From: Arthrobacter subterraneus | GTDB taxonomy: Bacteria > Actinomycetota > Actinomycetes > Actinomycetales > Micrococcaceae | Reading direction: 5' to 3' | Assembly (NCBI RefSeq): GCF_900099735.1 | Contig: NZ_FNDT01000012.1 | Coordinates: 42,697 to 106,696, forward strand | Length of the DNA stretch: 64,000 nucleotides | In this document: positions 1-8,421 of the stretch, piece after piece | Position numbering within the stretch: position 1 is the stretch's first letter | How the letters are laid out: every line of letters starts with the position of its first letter | Program-made: the position numbers and the translations under genes | The notes under the pieces: generated by a model | The model's input: the letters and a program-made list of their open reading frames with translations, nothing else | Told to the model about the DNA's origin: nothing | Databases searched by the model: none

Positions 1-561
1 CACCAGCTGCGCGTTGCGGTCAACGTAATAGGTGTGGAAGTCCGGGGCGGACGCCATGGCATGGAACACCAGCCGCATCTCCGCGAGCACCCGGTCCATC
101 AGCTCCCGCAGCGACCCACTCCCCGTCAGCGCCACCACGGCCTCGTGGAACGCCTGGTTGGCGTTGGCCATGTCGGGCACGGAGCCGGCGTCCCGTGCGG
201 CGCGGGCCCGCCGGATGATGTCCTCCATTGCGTCGAGCTCCTCGGTGGACGGCCGCCCCCACAGCACGGCCGCGGGTTCGATGGTCCGGCGCACCCGGTA
301 GATCTCCCGCACCTCTTCCACGCCCGGGGCTGCGACAAAAACACCCCGGTTCGGGATCCGCGTCACGATCGACTCGCCCGCCAGCGTGGTGAACGCCTGC
401 CGCAGCGTATTCCGGGACACCCCCAGCGACGCGGACAGCGACTGCTCCGACAGCTTGGACCCGGGCGTCAGCTGCCCCGCCGCGATCCGCGCCCGCAGCA
501 CCGAGGCGATCCACGCCGTCGTATGCGCGTGCTCAGCCTGCTGCTCCACTTCAGTGCTCAT
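1..561 (-). CDS. GntR-family (FCD) regulator, 3' end cut by window edge
   Basis: Transcriptional repressor of the FadR/FCD branch of GntR, probably controlling the 5-oxoproline operon it ends. The 187 codons present show an N-terminal winged helix (about residues 10-75, with [19 protein letters not shown] as recognition helix) followed by the all-helical FCD ligand domain ([12 protein letters not shown] onward). The reading frame runs off base 1. The start ATG at 561 overlaps the TGA of the biotin carboxylase gene by 4 bp (ATGA), so it is translated as the last known gene of the pxp operon. The palindrome at 4802-4814 is a plausible operator. The family is clear; the ligand is inferred from context only. 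Confidence 0.9.
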   Translation of the reverse strand, partial: MSTEVEQQAEHAHTTAWIASVLRARIAAGQLTPGSKLSEQSLSASLGVSRNTLRQAFTTLAGESIVTRIPNRGVFVAAPGVEEVREIYRVRRTIEPAAVLWGRPSTEELDAMEDIIRRARAARDAGSVPDMANANQAFHEAVVALTGSGSLRELMDRVLAEMRLVFHAMASAPDFHTYYVDRNAQLV

Positions 562-2297
562 GAAGCAACGGTACCCAGAACTTCACCGCGGACGACGGCG
601 GCACCCGGCTGCTGCTCCCCGCACCGGAAGGTGCCGGCGGAGGAGGCAGAAACCACCGTCTCCATCTTCATCGCCTCCAGCACGGCGAGGGGCTGGCCGG
701 CGCTTACCGGGGCGCCGTCGTCGGCCAGCCACTTCACGAGGTTGCCGCCCATCGGGGCGGTGACTGCGCCGTCGTCGTGCTGTGTTTCCGGGGTGGACGA
801 CGACGGAGCGGCGCCGCTTCCGCCTGTCATCAGAGCGTTGAACACCTGCGCCGGCAGTCCCAGCTGGACGGCCTTGCCGTCGAGTTCGACGGTGAGCGTC
901 TCGCGGCGGGCCACCGAGCCGGCGAGGCCGCTGCGCAGCGAGGCCTCGAGGCGTCCGGCGAACTCGGACTCGATCCACGTGGTGTAGACGCCGAGCCGGT
1001 CGGGCTGCGTGAAATCGGGGTCGCGCACCACGGCGCGGTGGAACGGGACCACCGTCGGGACGCCCTCGATGCGCAGCTCGTCGAGGGCGGTGCGGGCACG
1101 GCGCAGTGCCTGGGCGCGGTCCTCGCCGTGGACGATCAGCTTGGCCATCAGCGAGTCGTATTCGGCCGGGATGCTCGATCCGGAACGGACGCCGGTGTCG
1201 ACCCGGATGCCGGCACCCGTCGGCGCCTCGAAGACGTCCACCGGTCCCGGCGAGGGGAGGAACCCGCGACCTGCGTCCTCGGCGTTGAGCCGGAACTCGA
1301 TCGCGTGGCCGTGCGGCTCGGGATCTTCCGTGATCGAGACCGGCAGGCCGGCGGCGATGCGGAACTGTTCGCGCACGAGGTCCACGCTTGAGGTCTCCTC
1401 GGTCACGGGGTGCTCAACCTGCAGGCGCGTGTTGACCTCGAGGAAGGAGATCACGCCGTCGGGCGCCACCAGGTACTCGACCGTGCCGGCCCCGGTGTAG
1501 CCGGCCTCGCGGCAGATGGCGCGGGCCGATTCATGGATGCGGGTGCGCTGTTCGTCGGTCAGGAACGGCGCGGGGGCCTCCTCCACGAGTTTCTGGTTGC
1601 GGCGCTGCAGCGAGCAGTCGCGGGTACCCACCACCACAACGTTCCCGTGGGTATCCGCGAGCACCTGCGCCTCGACGTGCCGGGGCTTGTCGAGGAACCG
1701 TTCCACGAAGCATTCGCCGCGCCCGAACGCCATGGTGGCCTCGCGGACCGCGGATTCGAAGGCGTCGTCGATGTCTTCAAGCCGGTGCGCGATCTTCAAC
1801 CCGCGCCCGCCGCCGCCGAACGCCGCCTTGATGGCCACGGGGACGCCGTGTTCCTCGGCGAAGGCGCGGACTTCATCGGCGTCGGCGACCGGTCCGTCCG
1901 TGCCCGGGACCAGCGGGGCGCCCGCCCGGACGGCGATCTCACGGGCGGTGACCTTGTTGCCCAGGCTGCGGATCGCGTCCGGCGACGGGCCAATCCACGT
2001 GAGACCGGCGCCCTGCACCGCCTCGGCGAAGTCGGCGTTTTCGGAGAGGAAACCGTAGCCGGGATGCACGGCGTCGGCACCGGCCCGTGCTGCGACGTCG
2101 AGCAGTTTGGGGATGTTCAGGTATGTGTCCGCGCTCGCGGAACCGCCCAGTGCGTACGCCTCGTCGCTGAGGCGGACGTGCAGCGCGTCGGCATCGGGGT
2201 CCGAGTACACCGCCACGGACGCCAGTTCCGCATCCGCGCAGGCGCGGGCAATCCGCACGGCAATTTCGCCGCGGTTCGCGATCAGGATCTTCTTCAT
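558..2297 (-). CDS. Biotin carboxylase with C-terminal biotin carboxyl carrier domain
   Basis: ATP-dependent carboxylation of biotin on its own carrier domain (579 aa). The N-terminus [19 protein letters not shown] is the standard biotin carboxylase start. ATP-grasp features follow ([28 protein letters not shown]). The last ~75 residues are a BCCP domain with the biotinylation motif EAMKM, Lys at about 544. A reading frame continues upstream to 2741, but the true ATG at 2297 lies 2 nt after the pxpB/C stop and matches the family N-terminus. No dedicated acyl-CoA carboxyltransferase gene is present. The neighbours are PxpA and PxpB/C, whose carboxyltransferase-like domains resemble the middle of urea carboxylase, so this subunit may serve 5-oxoproline or a related amide rather than acetyl-CoA. 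The role is inference; the domains are certain. Confidence 0.92.
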   Translation of the reverse strand: MKKILIANRGEIAVRIARACADAELASVAVYSDPDADALHVRLSDEAYALGGSASADTYLNIPKLLDVAARAGADAVHPGYGFLSENADFAEAVQGAGLTWIGPSPDAIRSLGNKVTAREIAVRAGAPLVPGTDGPVADADEVRAFAEEHGVPVAIKAAFGGGGRGLKIAHRLEDIDDAFESAVREATMAFGRGECFVERFLDKPRHVEAQVLADTHGNVVVVGTRDCSLQRRNQKLVEEAPAPFLTDEQRTRIHESARAICREAGYTGAGTVEYLVAPDGVISFLEVNTRLQVEHPVTEETSSVDLVREQFRIAAGLPVSITEDPEPHGHAIEFRLNAEDAGRGFLPSPGPVDVFEAPTGAGIRVDTGVRSGSSIPAEYDSLMAKLIVHGEDRAQALRRARTALDELRIEGVPTVVPFHRAVVRDPDFTQPDRLGVYTTWIESEFAGRLEASLRSGLAGSVARRETLTVELDGKAVQLGLPAQVFNALMTGGSGAAPSSSTPETQHDDGAVTAPMGGNLVKWLADDGAPVSAGQPLAVLEAMKMETVVSASSAGTFRCGEQQPGAAVVRGEVLGTVAS

Positions 2298-2299
2298 GG

Positions 2300-3994
2300 T
2301 CAGGGCTCCATTTCGACAAAACGTATGGTGGTGCCCGGCGGCAGCTGGGCGGCGATGGGCAGATCCTCCGGTACGACGACGCCGATCACCGGGTACCCGC
2401 CCGTCACCGGATGATCGGCCAGGAACAGGACGGGAAGGCCCGACGGCGGCACCTGCAGTGAACCCGCCACCACGCCTTCGCTGGGGAGTTCGTCGGTCCG
2501 TGCCCTTTCGAGGGGCTGTCCGTCTGTTACTGCCAGGCGTACCCCGATCCGGTTGGACTCGGCGGTGACGGACCAGTCCTGTGCGGTGAATGCAGCCTGT
2601 GATTCGGGCGTGAACCAGTCCTGGCGGGGACCGGCGGTGATGCGCAGCTGCACGGGTGTGTTCGCGTTGGGCTCCAGAAGCTCTCCGGGCAGTGTCGAAG
2701 GCTCGGGGGTCCCCACCACCCGCAGTGAGTTGGCAGGACACGCCGCCAATGCGTCGGCATTCGCGGCGTGTCCTGCCAACTCAACGTGGGGGAGCTGCTG
2801 GTCGACGGCGCCCACCGGGAGCACCGTCCCCTGCGTGAGGGGTGCGGGGCCGATGCCGGACATCAGGTCGGTCGCGCGGCTGCCGAGGACGGGCGGGACG
2901 GCGATTCCGCCGCGGACCGCGAGGTAAGTGCGCAGACCGGCGTCGGGTAGGTCGAGGTGCAGGCTTTCGCCGTCATGCAGGGCGAACGGGGCGCACATTG
3001 GTGCGGGCCGGTTGCCGGTGTCGCTGCGGATTTCGGTGGGTGTGGGCGCGCCCGTGAGGGCCAGCGTAAGCTCACCGTGCGCCTTCACCGAGAGGCCGCC
3101 GAGGACGCTTTCGACGACGGCGTCCCCCGGCTCATTGCCCACCAGACGGTTGGCCTGCCGGGTGCTGGCGGCATCCGCGGCACCGGAGACAGAGACGCCG
3201 AGGTCGCTGAGTCCGGGCCGGCCCAGGTCCTGGATAAGGCTCTGCGGGCCGGGCGACAGTACCTCAAGCGACGGTGAGGTAGCGGCGGCGGGGCCGGCGC
3301 CGTCGTCGTTCTCTGCTGAAGTGTCTGCCTCTTTTACAGTGTCAGCAACCTCGATGACCTCCCGAACCGCGACGTACTGCACGGTGGTGCCGGGGCGGAG
3401 GAGGGCGGGCTGGTCGCGGTCGAGGTCCCACATGCGGGCGGCGGTGCGGCCGATGAGCTGCCAGCCGCCGGGGGAGCGGCGCGGGTAGACCGCCGAGAAG
3501 TTGCCGGCCAGTGCCACCGATCCGGCGGGTACGGCGGTGCGTGGGGTGTCGCGGCGCGGGACGTTGAGTGACTCGTTTTCGCCGACGAGATAGGCGAAGC
3601 CGGGGGCAAAGCCACCGAACGCAGCGGTCCACAACTGGCCGGTATGGGCTTCGATGACGCCGTCCGCGCCGAGGCCGGTGAGGGTGCCGACGTCGGTGAG
3701 GTCATCGCCGTCGTACACCACCTCGATCCGGACAGGATCGCCCGTCAATCGGGTGTCCTCCGACGGGGTGGGATCGAGTGCGGCGATCGATGTCCGTGCG
3801 GTGCGGGCGCTGGTGGGGGAATCGAAAACGGCCAGCACGGTCTGTGCTGCGGCGAGGACGTCCACCTGGCCCTTCAGCGGATGCTGCACCAGGCGGGCGT
3901 GGACGGCGAGTACGGAATCGAGCGATTCGAGGTCGATGAGCAGTGCGCGTGGTCCGGCCCAGCGGATCTGTGCCTGCGGGATCCCAGGACTCAC
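2300..3994 (-). CDS. pxpB/pxpC: 5-oxoprolinase subunits B and C fused (KipI/KipA-type)
   Basis: A single 564-aa chain carries PxpB (KipI; residues ~1-230, motifs [12 protein letters not shown] and [11 protein letters not shown]) and PxpC (KipA; from ~255, [13 protein letters not shown], ending [19 protein letters not shown]). With PxpA it forms the ATP-dependent 5-oxo-L-proline hydrolase that makes glutamate. The start is GTG at 3994, overlapping the pxpA TGA (GTGA). B and C are separate genes in many bacteria; the linker [15 protein letters not shown] marks the fusion point. The stretch [19 protein letters not shown] in PxpC is the in-frame translation of a near-perfect palindrome (2727-2782) in a variable linker before the conserved [10 protein letters not shown] block, which looks like an insertion. 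Confidence 0.93.
   Translation of the reverse strand: MSPGIPQAQIRWAGPRALLIDLESLDSVLAVHARLVQHPLKGQVDVLAAAQTVLAVFDSPTSARTARTSIAALDPTPSEDTRLTGDPVRIEVVYDGDDLTDVGTLTGLGADGVIEAHTGQLWTAAFGGFAPGFAYLVGENESLNVPRRDTPRTAVPAGSVALAGNFSAVYPRRSPGGWQLIGRTAARMWDLDRDQPALLRPGTTVQYVAVREVIEVADTVKEADTSAENDDGAGPAAATSPSLEVLSPGPQSLIQDLGRPGLSDLGVSVSGAADAASTRQANRLVGNEPGDAVVESVLGGLSVKAHGELTLALTGAPTPTEIRSDTGNRPAPMCAPFALHDGESLHLDLPDAGLRTYLAVRGGIAVPPVLGSRATDLMSGIGPAPLTQGTVLPVGAVDQQLPHVELAGHAANADALAACPANSLRVVGTPEPSTLPGELLEPNANTPVQLRITAGPRQDWFTPESQAAFTAQDWSVTAESNRIGVRLAVTDGQPLERARTDELPSEGVVAGSLQVPPSGLPVLFLADHPVTGGYPVIGVVVPEDLPIAAQLPPGTTIRFVEMEP
2727..2782. repeat. 56-bp palindromic element inserted in pxpC
   Basis: Two 26-bp arms (2727-2752 and 2757-2782) are reverse complements with a single mismatch, around a 4-nt loop (GTCG). 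The left arm begins GAGTTGGCAGGACACG. The element is read in frame on the minus strand as part of the PxpC chain, in a linker that is normally short in this family. Arms this long and exact are not expected from coding constraint. It resembles in concept the palindromic elements embedded in Rickettsia proteins. No second copy was seen in this window. Confidence 0.85.
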
Positions 3995-4749
3995 ACGAAA
4001 CTCCGGATCCTGACGCCGGCAGCCTCGAGTTCGCGGCGGACGGCGGCGGACATCGCCACGGCGCCGTCGGTGTCGCCGTGAAGGCAGATACTTTCGGCTG
4101 AGGTCCTGATGGTGGAGCCGTCGCGGGCGATGAGAGTGCCTTCAGTGGCGAGTCGGACCATGTTGGCGGCGACGGTGTCCTCGTCGTGGAGAACGGCGTC
4201 CGGTTCGCGGCGGGAGACGAGGGTGCCGTCGGGGTTGTAGGCGCGGTCGGCAAAGGCTTCGGAAACTCCGCGGAGGCCAGCGGCTTCGGCTTTGCTGAGT
4301 GCCACCGAGCCCGGCAGCAGCAGCATCGGGAGGTCGCTGCCGAAGGCTTTGACGGCGTCGACCACGGCCTGGGCCTGGACCTCGTGGGTGACGATGGTGT
4401 TGTAGAGGGCGCCGTGCGGTTTCACGTAGCGGATGGTTCCGCCGGCTGCCCGGGCGATCGCGTCGAGTGCGCCGATCTGGTAGAGGACGTCGTCGGCCAG
4501 TTCTGTGGGGGAGCAGTCGAGAAAACGGCGTCCGAAGCCGACGAGGTCGCGGTAGCCCACGTGGGCGCCGATGGTGACACCGGCGGCGACGGCGTCGCGG
4601 CAGGTCTGGGCGATGGTTGAGGGGTCGCCGGCGTGGAAGCCGCACGCCACGTTGGCGCTGGAGACGGAGCGGAAGATGGCGGCGTCGTCGCCCATGGTCC
4701 AGTTGCCGAAGGACTCGCCGACGTCGCTGTTGAGGTCGATGTAAGCCAT
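3991..4749 (-). CDS. pxpA: 5-oxoprolinase subunit A (LamB/YcsF family)
   Basis: PxpA, the LamB/YcsF subunit of ATP-dependent 5-oxoprolinase (252 aa). The family signature is intact: [17 protein letters not shown] at the N-terminus, [14 protein letters not shown] near residue 40, [18 protein letters not shown] and [12 protein letters not shown] frame continues upstream to 4779, but the ATG at 4749 is preceded by GAGGA at good spacing and matches the family start. It is the first gene of the operon, overlapping pxpB/C by 4 bp. Its 5' region carries the ATTGTTCAACAAT palindrome, a likely site for the operon's GntR regulator. Confidence 0.96.
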   Translation of the reverse strand: MAYIDLNSDVGESFGNWTMGDDAAIFRSVSSANVACGFHAGDPSTIAQTCRDAVAAGVTIGAHVGYRDLVGFGRRFLDCSPTELADDVLYQIGALDAIARAAGGTIRYVKPHGALYNTIVTHEVQAQAVVDAVKAFGSDLPMLLLPGSVALSKAEAAGLRGVSEAFADRAYNPDGTLVSRREPDAVLHDEDTVAANMVRLATEGTLIARDGSTIRTSAESICLHGDTDGAVAMSAAVRRELEAAGVRIRSFV

Positions 4750-4801
4750 AAGTGATCCTCGTCTCGTTAAGTGGTTCACTCAGCATGCCTCATGACGCAG
4801 G

Positions 4802-4814
4802 ATTGTTCAACAAT
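4802..4814. promoter_or_regulatory. Palindromic operator upstream of pxpA
   Basis: ATTGTT-C-AACAAT is a perfect 13-bp palindrome 53 bp upstream of the pxpA start. It has the size and symmetry of FCD-GntR sites and is the best candidate for the regulator encoded at 1-561. No convincing -35/-10 pair was resolved around it. Confidence 0.5.
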
Positions 4815-4855
4815 GTTTGGTGATCGGGTTGCAAAAGGAGCGCCGCCGCACGCAC

Positions 4856-4896
4856 AAAAAAGGGAGGGAGCCTCATCGAGGCTCCCTCCCTTTCTG
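4856..4896 (-). terminator. Rho-independent terminator after doxX
   Basis: A 16-bp perfect stem, AAAGGGAGGGAGCCTC pairing with its complement around an ATC loop. On the minus strand it is followed by a run of T (complement of the A tract at 4856-4861). It lies 13 bp past the DoxX stop. Confidence 0.9.
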
Positions 4897-4908
4897 TTAC
4901 TCCCTGCG

Positions 4909-5343
4909 TTACGAGAGCACGTTCACCCGTGAGTCGCGGCGGCCGAACAGTGCGTAGTCGGCGGACGCGCGGCCTGGTCCGACCAGCGCGAGGGCCAGTG
5001 CAGCAGCACCAAGCAGCAGTACAAGCTCGTAGCCGTTGTTGGAGACAAAGATGCCGGCCGAGAGGTGCACCAGTACCAGGGCGCCCAGCATGTCGAGTGT
5101 CAGCAGGACTGCCACCGGGCGGGTCAGCAGGCCGAGGATCAGCGCGATACCGCCGACCAGCTCCAGCGTTGCAATAAAGGGTGCTGCGATGTCGGCCATG
5201 GGGATTCCCATGTCGCCGAACGCGGCGGTGGTGCCGGCGATGGTCCATTCGTTGTACTTCTGCCAGCCGTGTGCGGCGAAAAGGAAGCCGACGACGACGC
5301 GGAGAACGGTACGGGCGGTGGTGGTCAGGGTGGCGTTGTTCAT
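4909..5343 (-). CDS. DoxX family membrane protein
   Basis: Small four-helix integral membrane protein of the DoxX/DoxD family (144 aa). Family features are RVVVGFLFAAHGWQKY in helix 1, an amphipathic stretch, PFIATLELVGGIALILGLLTR, and two further hydrophobic segments. DoxX proteins are linked to redox and thiol stress membrane complexes; the exact function here is unknown. It lies 79 bp downstream of the NADP reductase gene on the same strand and is closed by a strong terminator, so the two probably form one MarR-controlled transcript. Confidence 0.88.
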   Translation of the reverse strand: MNNATLTTTARTVLRVVVGFLFAAHGWQKYNEWTIAGTTAAFGDMGIPMADIAAPFIATLELVGGIALILGLLTRPVAVLLTLDMLGALVLVHLSAGIFVSNNGYELVLLLGAAALALALVGPGRASADYALFGRRDSRVNVLS

Positions 5344-5422
5344 AAGGATCCGTTTCGGGGTCTGGGTGGCGGTGCCTCTGGTTGGCGGGCACCGCCGTCG
5401 TACGTGTGTGTCCTGTGAATGC

Positions 5423-5998
5423 TTAGCGGACGAGGGCGAAGCCGCTGGTCCACTGGATATTCTCGCCGGCGGCGAGGGTCAGCTGCAGGAAGCCGATGGC
5501 TTCGAGCTCGCGTGCGCGGGCCAGTGATCCGGCGTCGACCGCGTCCACGCCGCCTGCTTTGACAGCGTCGGCGAGGGTGTTCTTGGCGTCGGCGTCGTCA
5601 CCGGCGATGAGCACGGTGGTCTGGTTCTGGCCGACGGTCTTGGAGCCGAGGGTTGCGGCGAAGTTGGTGTTGAAGGCCTTGAGAACCTTCGACGACGGCA
5701 GTGCGGACGCCAGTTCGGCGGCGGCGGAGCTGTCGGACGGGACCACGAGGGAATCGAAGGTTTCGAAGTTCAGCGGGTTGGTGATGTCGACGACGATTTT
5801 GCCGGCAAGCTGCTCACCGTACTGTGCGGTGATGTCTTTGAGGGCGGGGTAGGGGACAGCCAGAACGACGACGTCGCCGTTGACGGTGGCGCCGGTGCTG
5901 GAAGAGTCGATGTGCTCGACGGACGAGCCGCCGGCTGCAACAACGCTTGCAATGGCGCTGCCCATGTTGCCATTGCCGAAGATGGTGAACGAAGTCAT
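5423..5998 (-). CDS. NADPH-dependent F420 reductase-like oxidoreductase (NAD-binding)
   Basis: Rossmann-fold protein (191 aa) of the 'NADP oxidoreductase coenzyme F420-dependent' family. The nucleotide-binding motif is FGNGNMGSAIA at residues 5-15, followed by DVVVLAVPYPAL, VVDITNPLNFE and KAFNTNFAATLG, typical of Npd/Fno-like proteins. A frame continues upstream to 6034; the ATG at 5998 was chosen because AAAGGAG lies 8 nt ahead. It is divergent from a MarR gene across a 90-bp region that holds a large inverted repeat. The likely role is redox or electrophile response; use of F420 rather than another acceptor is not shown. Confidence 0.85.
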   Translation of the reverse strand: MTSFTIFGNGNMGSAIASVVAAGGSSVEHIDSSSTGATVNGDVVVLAVPYPALKDITAQYGEQLAGKIVVDITNPLNFETFDSLVVPSDSSAAAELASALPSSKVLKAFNTNFAATLGSKTVGQNQTTVLIAGDDADAKNTLADAVKAGGVDAVDAGSLARARELEAIGFLQLTLAAGENIQWTSGFALVR

Positions 5999-6020
5999 GT
6001 GGAGCTCCTTTGTGGGAATT

Positions 6021-6070
6021 GCTTGCGGATACAACTAAAAACCTAGCACCGATTAGTTGTAGTTGCAAGC
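6021..6070. promoter_or_regulatory. MarR operator: 18-bp-arm inverted repeat
   Basis: Arms 6021-6038 (GCTTGCGGATACAACTAA) and 6053-6070 match as reverse complements at 15 of 18 positions, including an exact TACAACTAA/TTAGTTGTA core. It lies between the divergent reductase and MarR genes and overlaps the expected -35 region of the MarR promoter, so one site could repress both directions. Confidence 0.75.
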
Positions 6071-6076
6071 GTTACG

Positions 6077-6082
6077 TAGAAT
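6077..6082 (+). promoter_or_regulatory. -10 box TAGAAT of leaderless marR transcript
   Basis: TAGAAT ends 6 nt before the MarR ATG, placing +1 at the A of the start codon. No Shine-Dalgarno sequence is present. Confidence 0.6.
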
Positions 6083-6088
6083 GAAGCT

Positions 6089-6568
6089 ATGACGCGATGG
6101 CTCAGCAGGGAAGAACAGGATGTATGGAAGCGGATGGCGGCTGTGCTCGAGCTGCTGCCCGCGGCGCTCGACGGGCAGTTGACGCGCGACGAGGACCTCA
6201 CGCACTTTGAGTACTTTGTGCTGGCCTCGTTGTCCGAGGTGCCGGGGCGTACCCTTCGGATCACGGCGCTTGCCTCCCAGACCAATGCAACGCTTCCCCG
6301 GATTTCCCGGGTGCTGACGGGCCTGGAGAAGAAGGCCCTGGTGGAGCGGAGCGAGTGCAGCGAGGACCGGAGGGCAAAGAACGTGACGCTCACCGAGACA
6401 GGCTGGACAAAGCTCGTCGGTGCGGCGCCGGGTCACGTCGAGTTTGTGCGGGGGATGGTGTTCGACCAGCTCACAGCCGAGCAGGTGTCGCAGCTGTCCG
6501 ACATTACGACGCAACTCCTGAAGACACTCGACCCCGAGGGCAAGATGTTCGCCTCGTTGGGGAAGTAG
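6089..6568 (+). CDS. MarR family transcriptional regulator
   Basis: Winged-helix repressor (159 aa): recognition region LRITALASQTNATLPRISRVLTGLEKKALVERSE (residues ~52-86) and wing CSEDRRAKNVTLTETG. The dimerisation helices are at both ends. It is read divergently from the reductase-doxX operon, with the large operator in between, so autoregulation and control of those two genes are likely. The inducing ligand is unknown; with these targets an electrophile, quinone or thiol-reactive compound is plausible. Confidence 0.92.
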   Translation: MTRWLSREEQDVWKRMAAVLELLPAALDGQLTRDEDLTHFEYFVLASLSEVPGRTLRITALASQTNATLPRISRVLTGLEKKALVERSECSEDRRAKNVTLTETGWTKLVGAAPGHVEFVRGMVFDQLTAEQVSQLSDITTQLLKTLDPEGKMFASLGK

Positions 6569-6774
6569 GACTCGAGTCTTTCCTTGCTGCCGGGCTCGCA
6601 TCGGGGGTCTTGTTTTGGCGCTTGGGCGCGCGGCCCGGGTTGGCGACGCTGGGCTTCGTCTCGGCGCGCCGATTCGGTGCTCTTGTTTTTGGATGCGCCC
6701 CGTGTACTGCCTCGCTTTCAAGCGCCACTCTCGACGCCAGCGAAAATGTCGTAGGCAGATGATGTTATGGGTTC

Positions 6775-8241
6775 ATGGCGGGGAAGCACTCAACCTGGGT
6801 CTCTGAGGAGACGGCCCTGTGGGCGTCTGACTCAGTCATGGGCCCGTTGGTGGGGCAACTGGCTCACCATCCCGTGACCCACCGGGATCTTGAGGCGTCG
6901 CTGGAATGTCTGGGGGAACTCGCGTCCCTGCGGGCATGGGTTGACGCACAGGAGGCGAAACTGCTGACCCGCATCGCTGAACTCACAGTGGGTGCCCTTG
7001 CCGCGGATGGGTACGGCGGCCTTGTTGCACAGGAATATGGGGAGAGCCTTGCGGCGGCTGAAATCGGTTCGGTGCTACGGATTCCGGATGGTTCGGCAGG
7101 AAAGCTCATCGACCAGTCGAAGCTGCTGGTGAGTTTCTTCCCCTCCACCGTGGAAGCGCTTCAGCTGGGGAAGATTTCGCGGCGGCATGCTGTGGCTGTT
7201 TCGCAGGAGTGCTGTGGTGTTCCCGAGGATGAAATCCCAGAATTTGAGGACCAGCTGCTCGAGATCGCCCGGGAAACAACGGTTGCGAAGTTGAGCCACC
7301 GGGCGCGGCGTCTTCGTGAGCAACTGCATCCCGAGTCGTTGGAGAAGCGGCGGGAAAAGAAGGTTCGTGACCGTTCCGTTCTGGTGGAGCCCGACCGTGA
7401 CGGCATGGCCTGGTTGAGTGCCTACCTGCCGGCGGAGGAGGCCTACGGGATTGAGCACCGCATCGATCTGACAGCCAGGGCTCTGCAGTGCCCGGATGAA
7501 CAGCGGACGCTGAGCCAATTACGCGCGGATGTGTTTTCCGATCTGCTGACCCATACCTGTGCGTCGGACCCGACGGTCGAAGCGGCCGGTGCGGTCGCAG
7601 CGCCTTCACCGTCGGCGTCGTCTGCCTTTGGGTCATCGTCGGGGCCGTCCGGTGCCCAGTCGTCAGGCTTCGCTTCGTCGGCCGGACAGCCAGGCGGATC
7701 CGGACAGTCAGCAGGACCCGGACAGTCCAGCGGCTATCGGGGAATCGCCGCCCGCGTCTTTGTGACGGTGCCGGTACTGACTTTGCTTGGCGGAGATGAA
7801 CCCGCTGAACTGGACGGCTACGGCCCCATCGATGCGGAAACAGCGAGGCGGCTGGCCGGGCACGCGCCGTCGTTCACCCGCCTTCTGACCCATCCGGAAA
7901 CGGGAGCGGTCCTGTCGGTGGGCAGGACGAGGTACACCCCGCCCAAAGATTTGCAGGACTGGGTCAGGGTGCGGGACAGGACGTGCCGGCATCCAGGCTG
8001 CAACCGTGTGGCGGTGCGGTGCGAGATCGACCACACGACACCGTGGTCGCAGGGAGGGGAAACCTGTGCAGGTAACCTCGGAGCATTCTGCAAGCGTCAC
8101 CACATGTTCAAGACATTGAGCTTCTGGAAACACCGACAACCGGTCGAGGGGACAATTGTGTCCACCTCATTCGCTGGGCGGACCTACATCACGCGTCCGG
8201 AACCGTACGGTGCCAGAGCACAGGCGCCGCCGCCGTTTTGA
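6775..8241 (+). CDS. DUF222 / HNH endonuclease (13E12 repeat family)
   Basis: A 488-aa protein of the large actinobacterial DUF222-HNH family. DUF222 spans about residues 30-260 (RRLREQLHPESLEKRREKK, GMAWLSAYLPAEEA, RTLSQLRADVFSDLLTHTC). A Gly/Ser-rich low-complexity linker follows (~265-320). The C-terminal HNH motif (~400-450) has CRHPGCN, EIDHTTPWSQGG and FCKRHHMFK. These genes are multi-copy in Arthrobacter-like genomes; their function is not established, though a mobile or self-splicing nuclease role is often suspected. A shortened relative lies at 62541-63929. Immediately downstream is a 17-bp tandem repeat. Confidence 0.93.
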   Translation: MAGKHSTWVSEETALWASDSVMGPLVGQLAHHPVTHRDLEASLECLGELASLRAWVDAQEAKLLTRIAELTVGALAADGYGGLVAQEYGESLAAAEIGSVLRIPDGSAGKLIDQSKLLVSFFPSTVEALQLGKISRRHAVAVSQECCGVPEDEIPEFEDQLLEIARETTVAKLSHRARRLREQLHPESLEKRREKKVRDRSVLVEPDRDGMAWLSAYLPAEEAYGIEHRIDLTARALQCPDEQRTLSQLRADVFSDLLTHTCASDPTVEAAGAVAAPSPSASSAFGSSSGPSGAQSSGFASSAGQPGGSGQSAGPGQSSGYRGIAARVFVTVPVLTLLGGDEPAELDGYGPIDAETARRLAGHAPSFTRLLTHPETGAVLSVGRTRYTPPKDLQDWVRVRDRTCRHPGCNRVAVRCEIDHTTPWSQGGETCAGNLGAFCKRHHMFKTLSFWKHRQPVEGTIVSTSFAGRTYITRPEPYGARAQAPPPF

Positions 8242-8272
8242 GAGGCGGGGCTTGAAATGTGCGGGCCCCTGC

Positions 8273-8398
8273 GCTCACACAAGTGGCCGGCTCACACAAG
8301 TGGCCGGCTCGCACAAGTGGCCGGCTCGCACAAGTGGCCGGCTCGCACAAGTGGCCGGCTCGCACAAGTGGCCGGCTCACACAAGTGGCCGGCTCGCA
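8273..8398. repeat. 17-bp tandem repeat, 7 full copies
   Basis: Unit GCTCRCACAAGTGGCCG repeats seven times (8273-8391) plus a 7-nt partial copy. Copies differ only at one A/G position: copies 1, 2 and 7 have A, the rest G. It fills the space between the convergent DUF222 and SDR genes. Every unit and its junction form GGCCGGC-type palindromes. It can be read as a peptide on either strand, but no start signal or homology supports a gene. Confidence 0.95.
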
Positions 8399-8421
8399 GC
8401 TGGAGCCGGCCACCGCGGGAG

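Noticed and set aside
34..987. Plus-strand 317-aa frame over the regulator and biotin carboxylase
   Set aside because: It is antisense to two clearly conserved genes and has the His/Arg/Pro-rich look of a high-GC shadow frame.
558..2741. Long open frame adding ~148 residues before the biotin carboxylase
   Set aside because: The extension overlaps pxpB/C, is Arg/Gly-rich shadow sequence, and the family start [11 protein letters not shown] is at 2297.
8273..8398. CRISPR array
   Set aside because: Units are contiguous with no spacers, and no cas genes are present.
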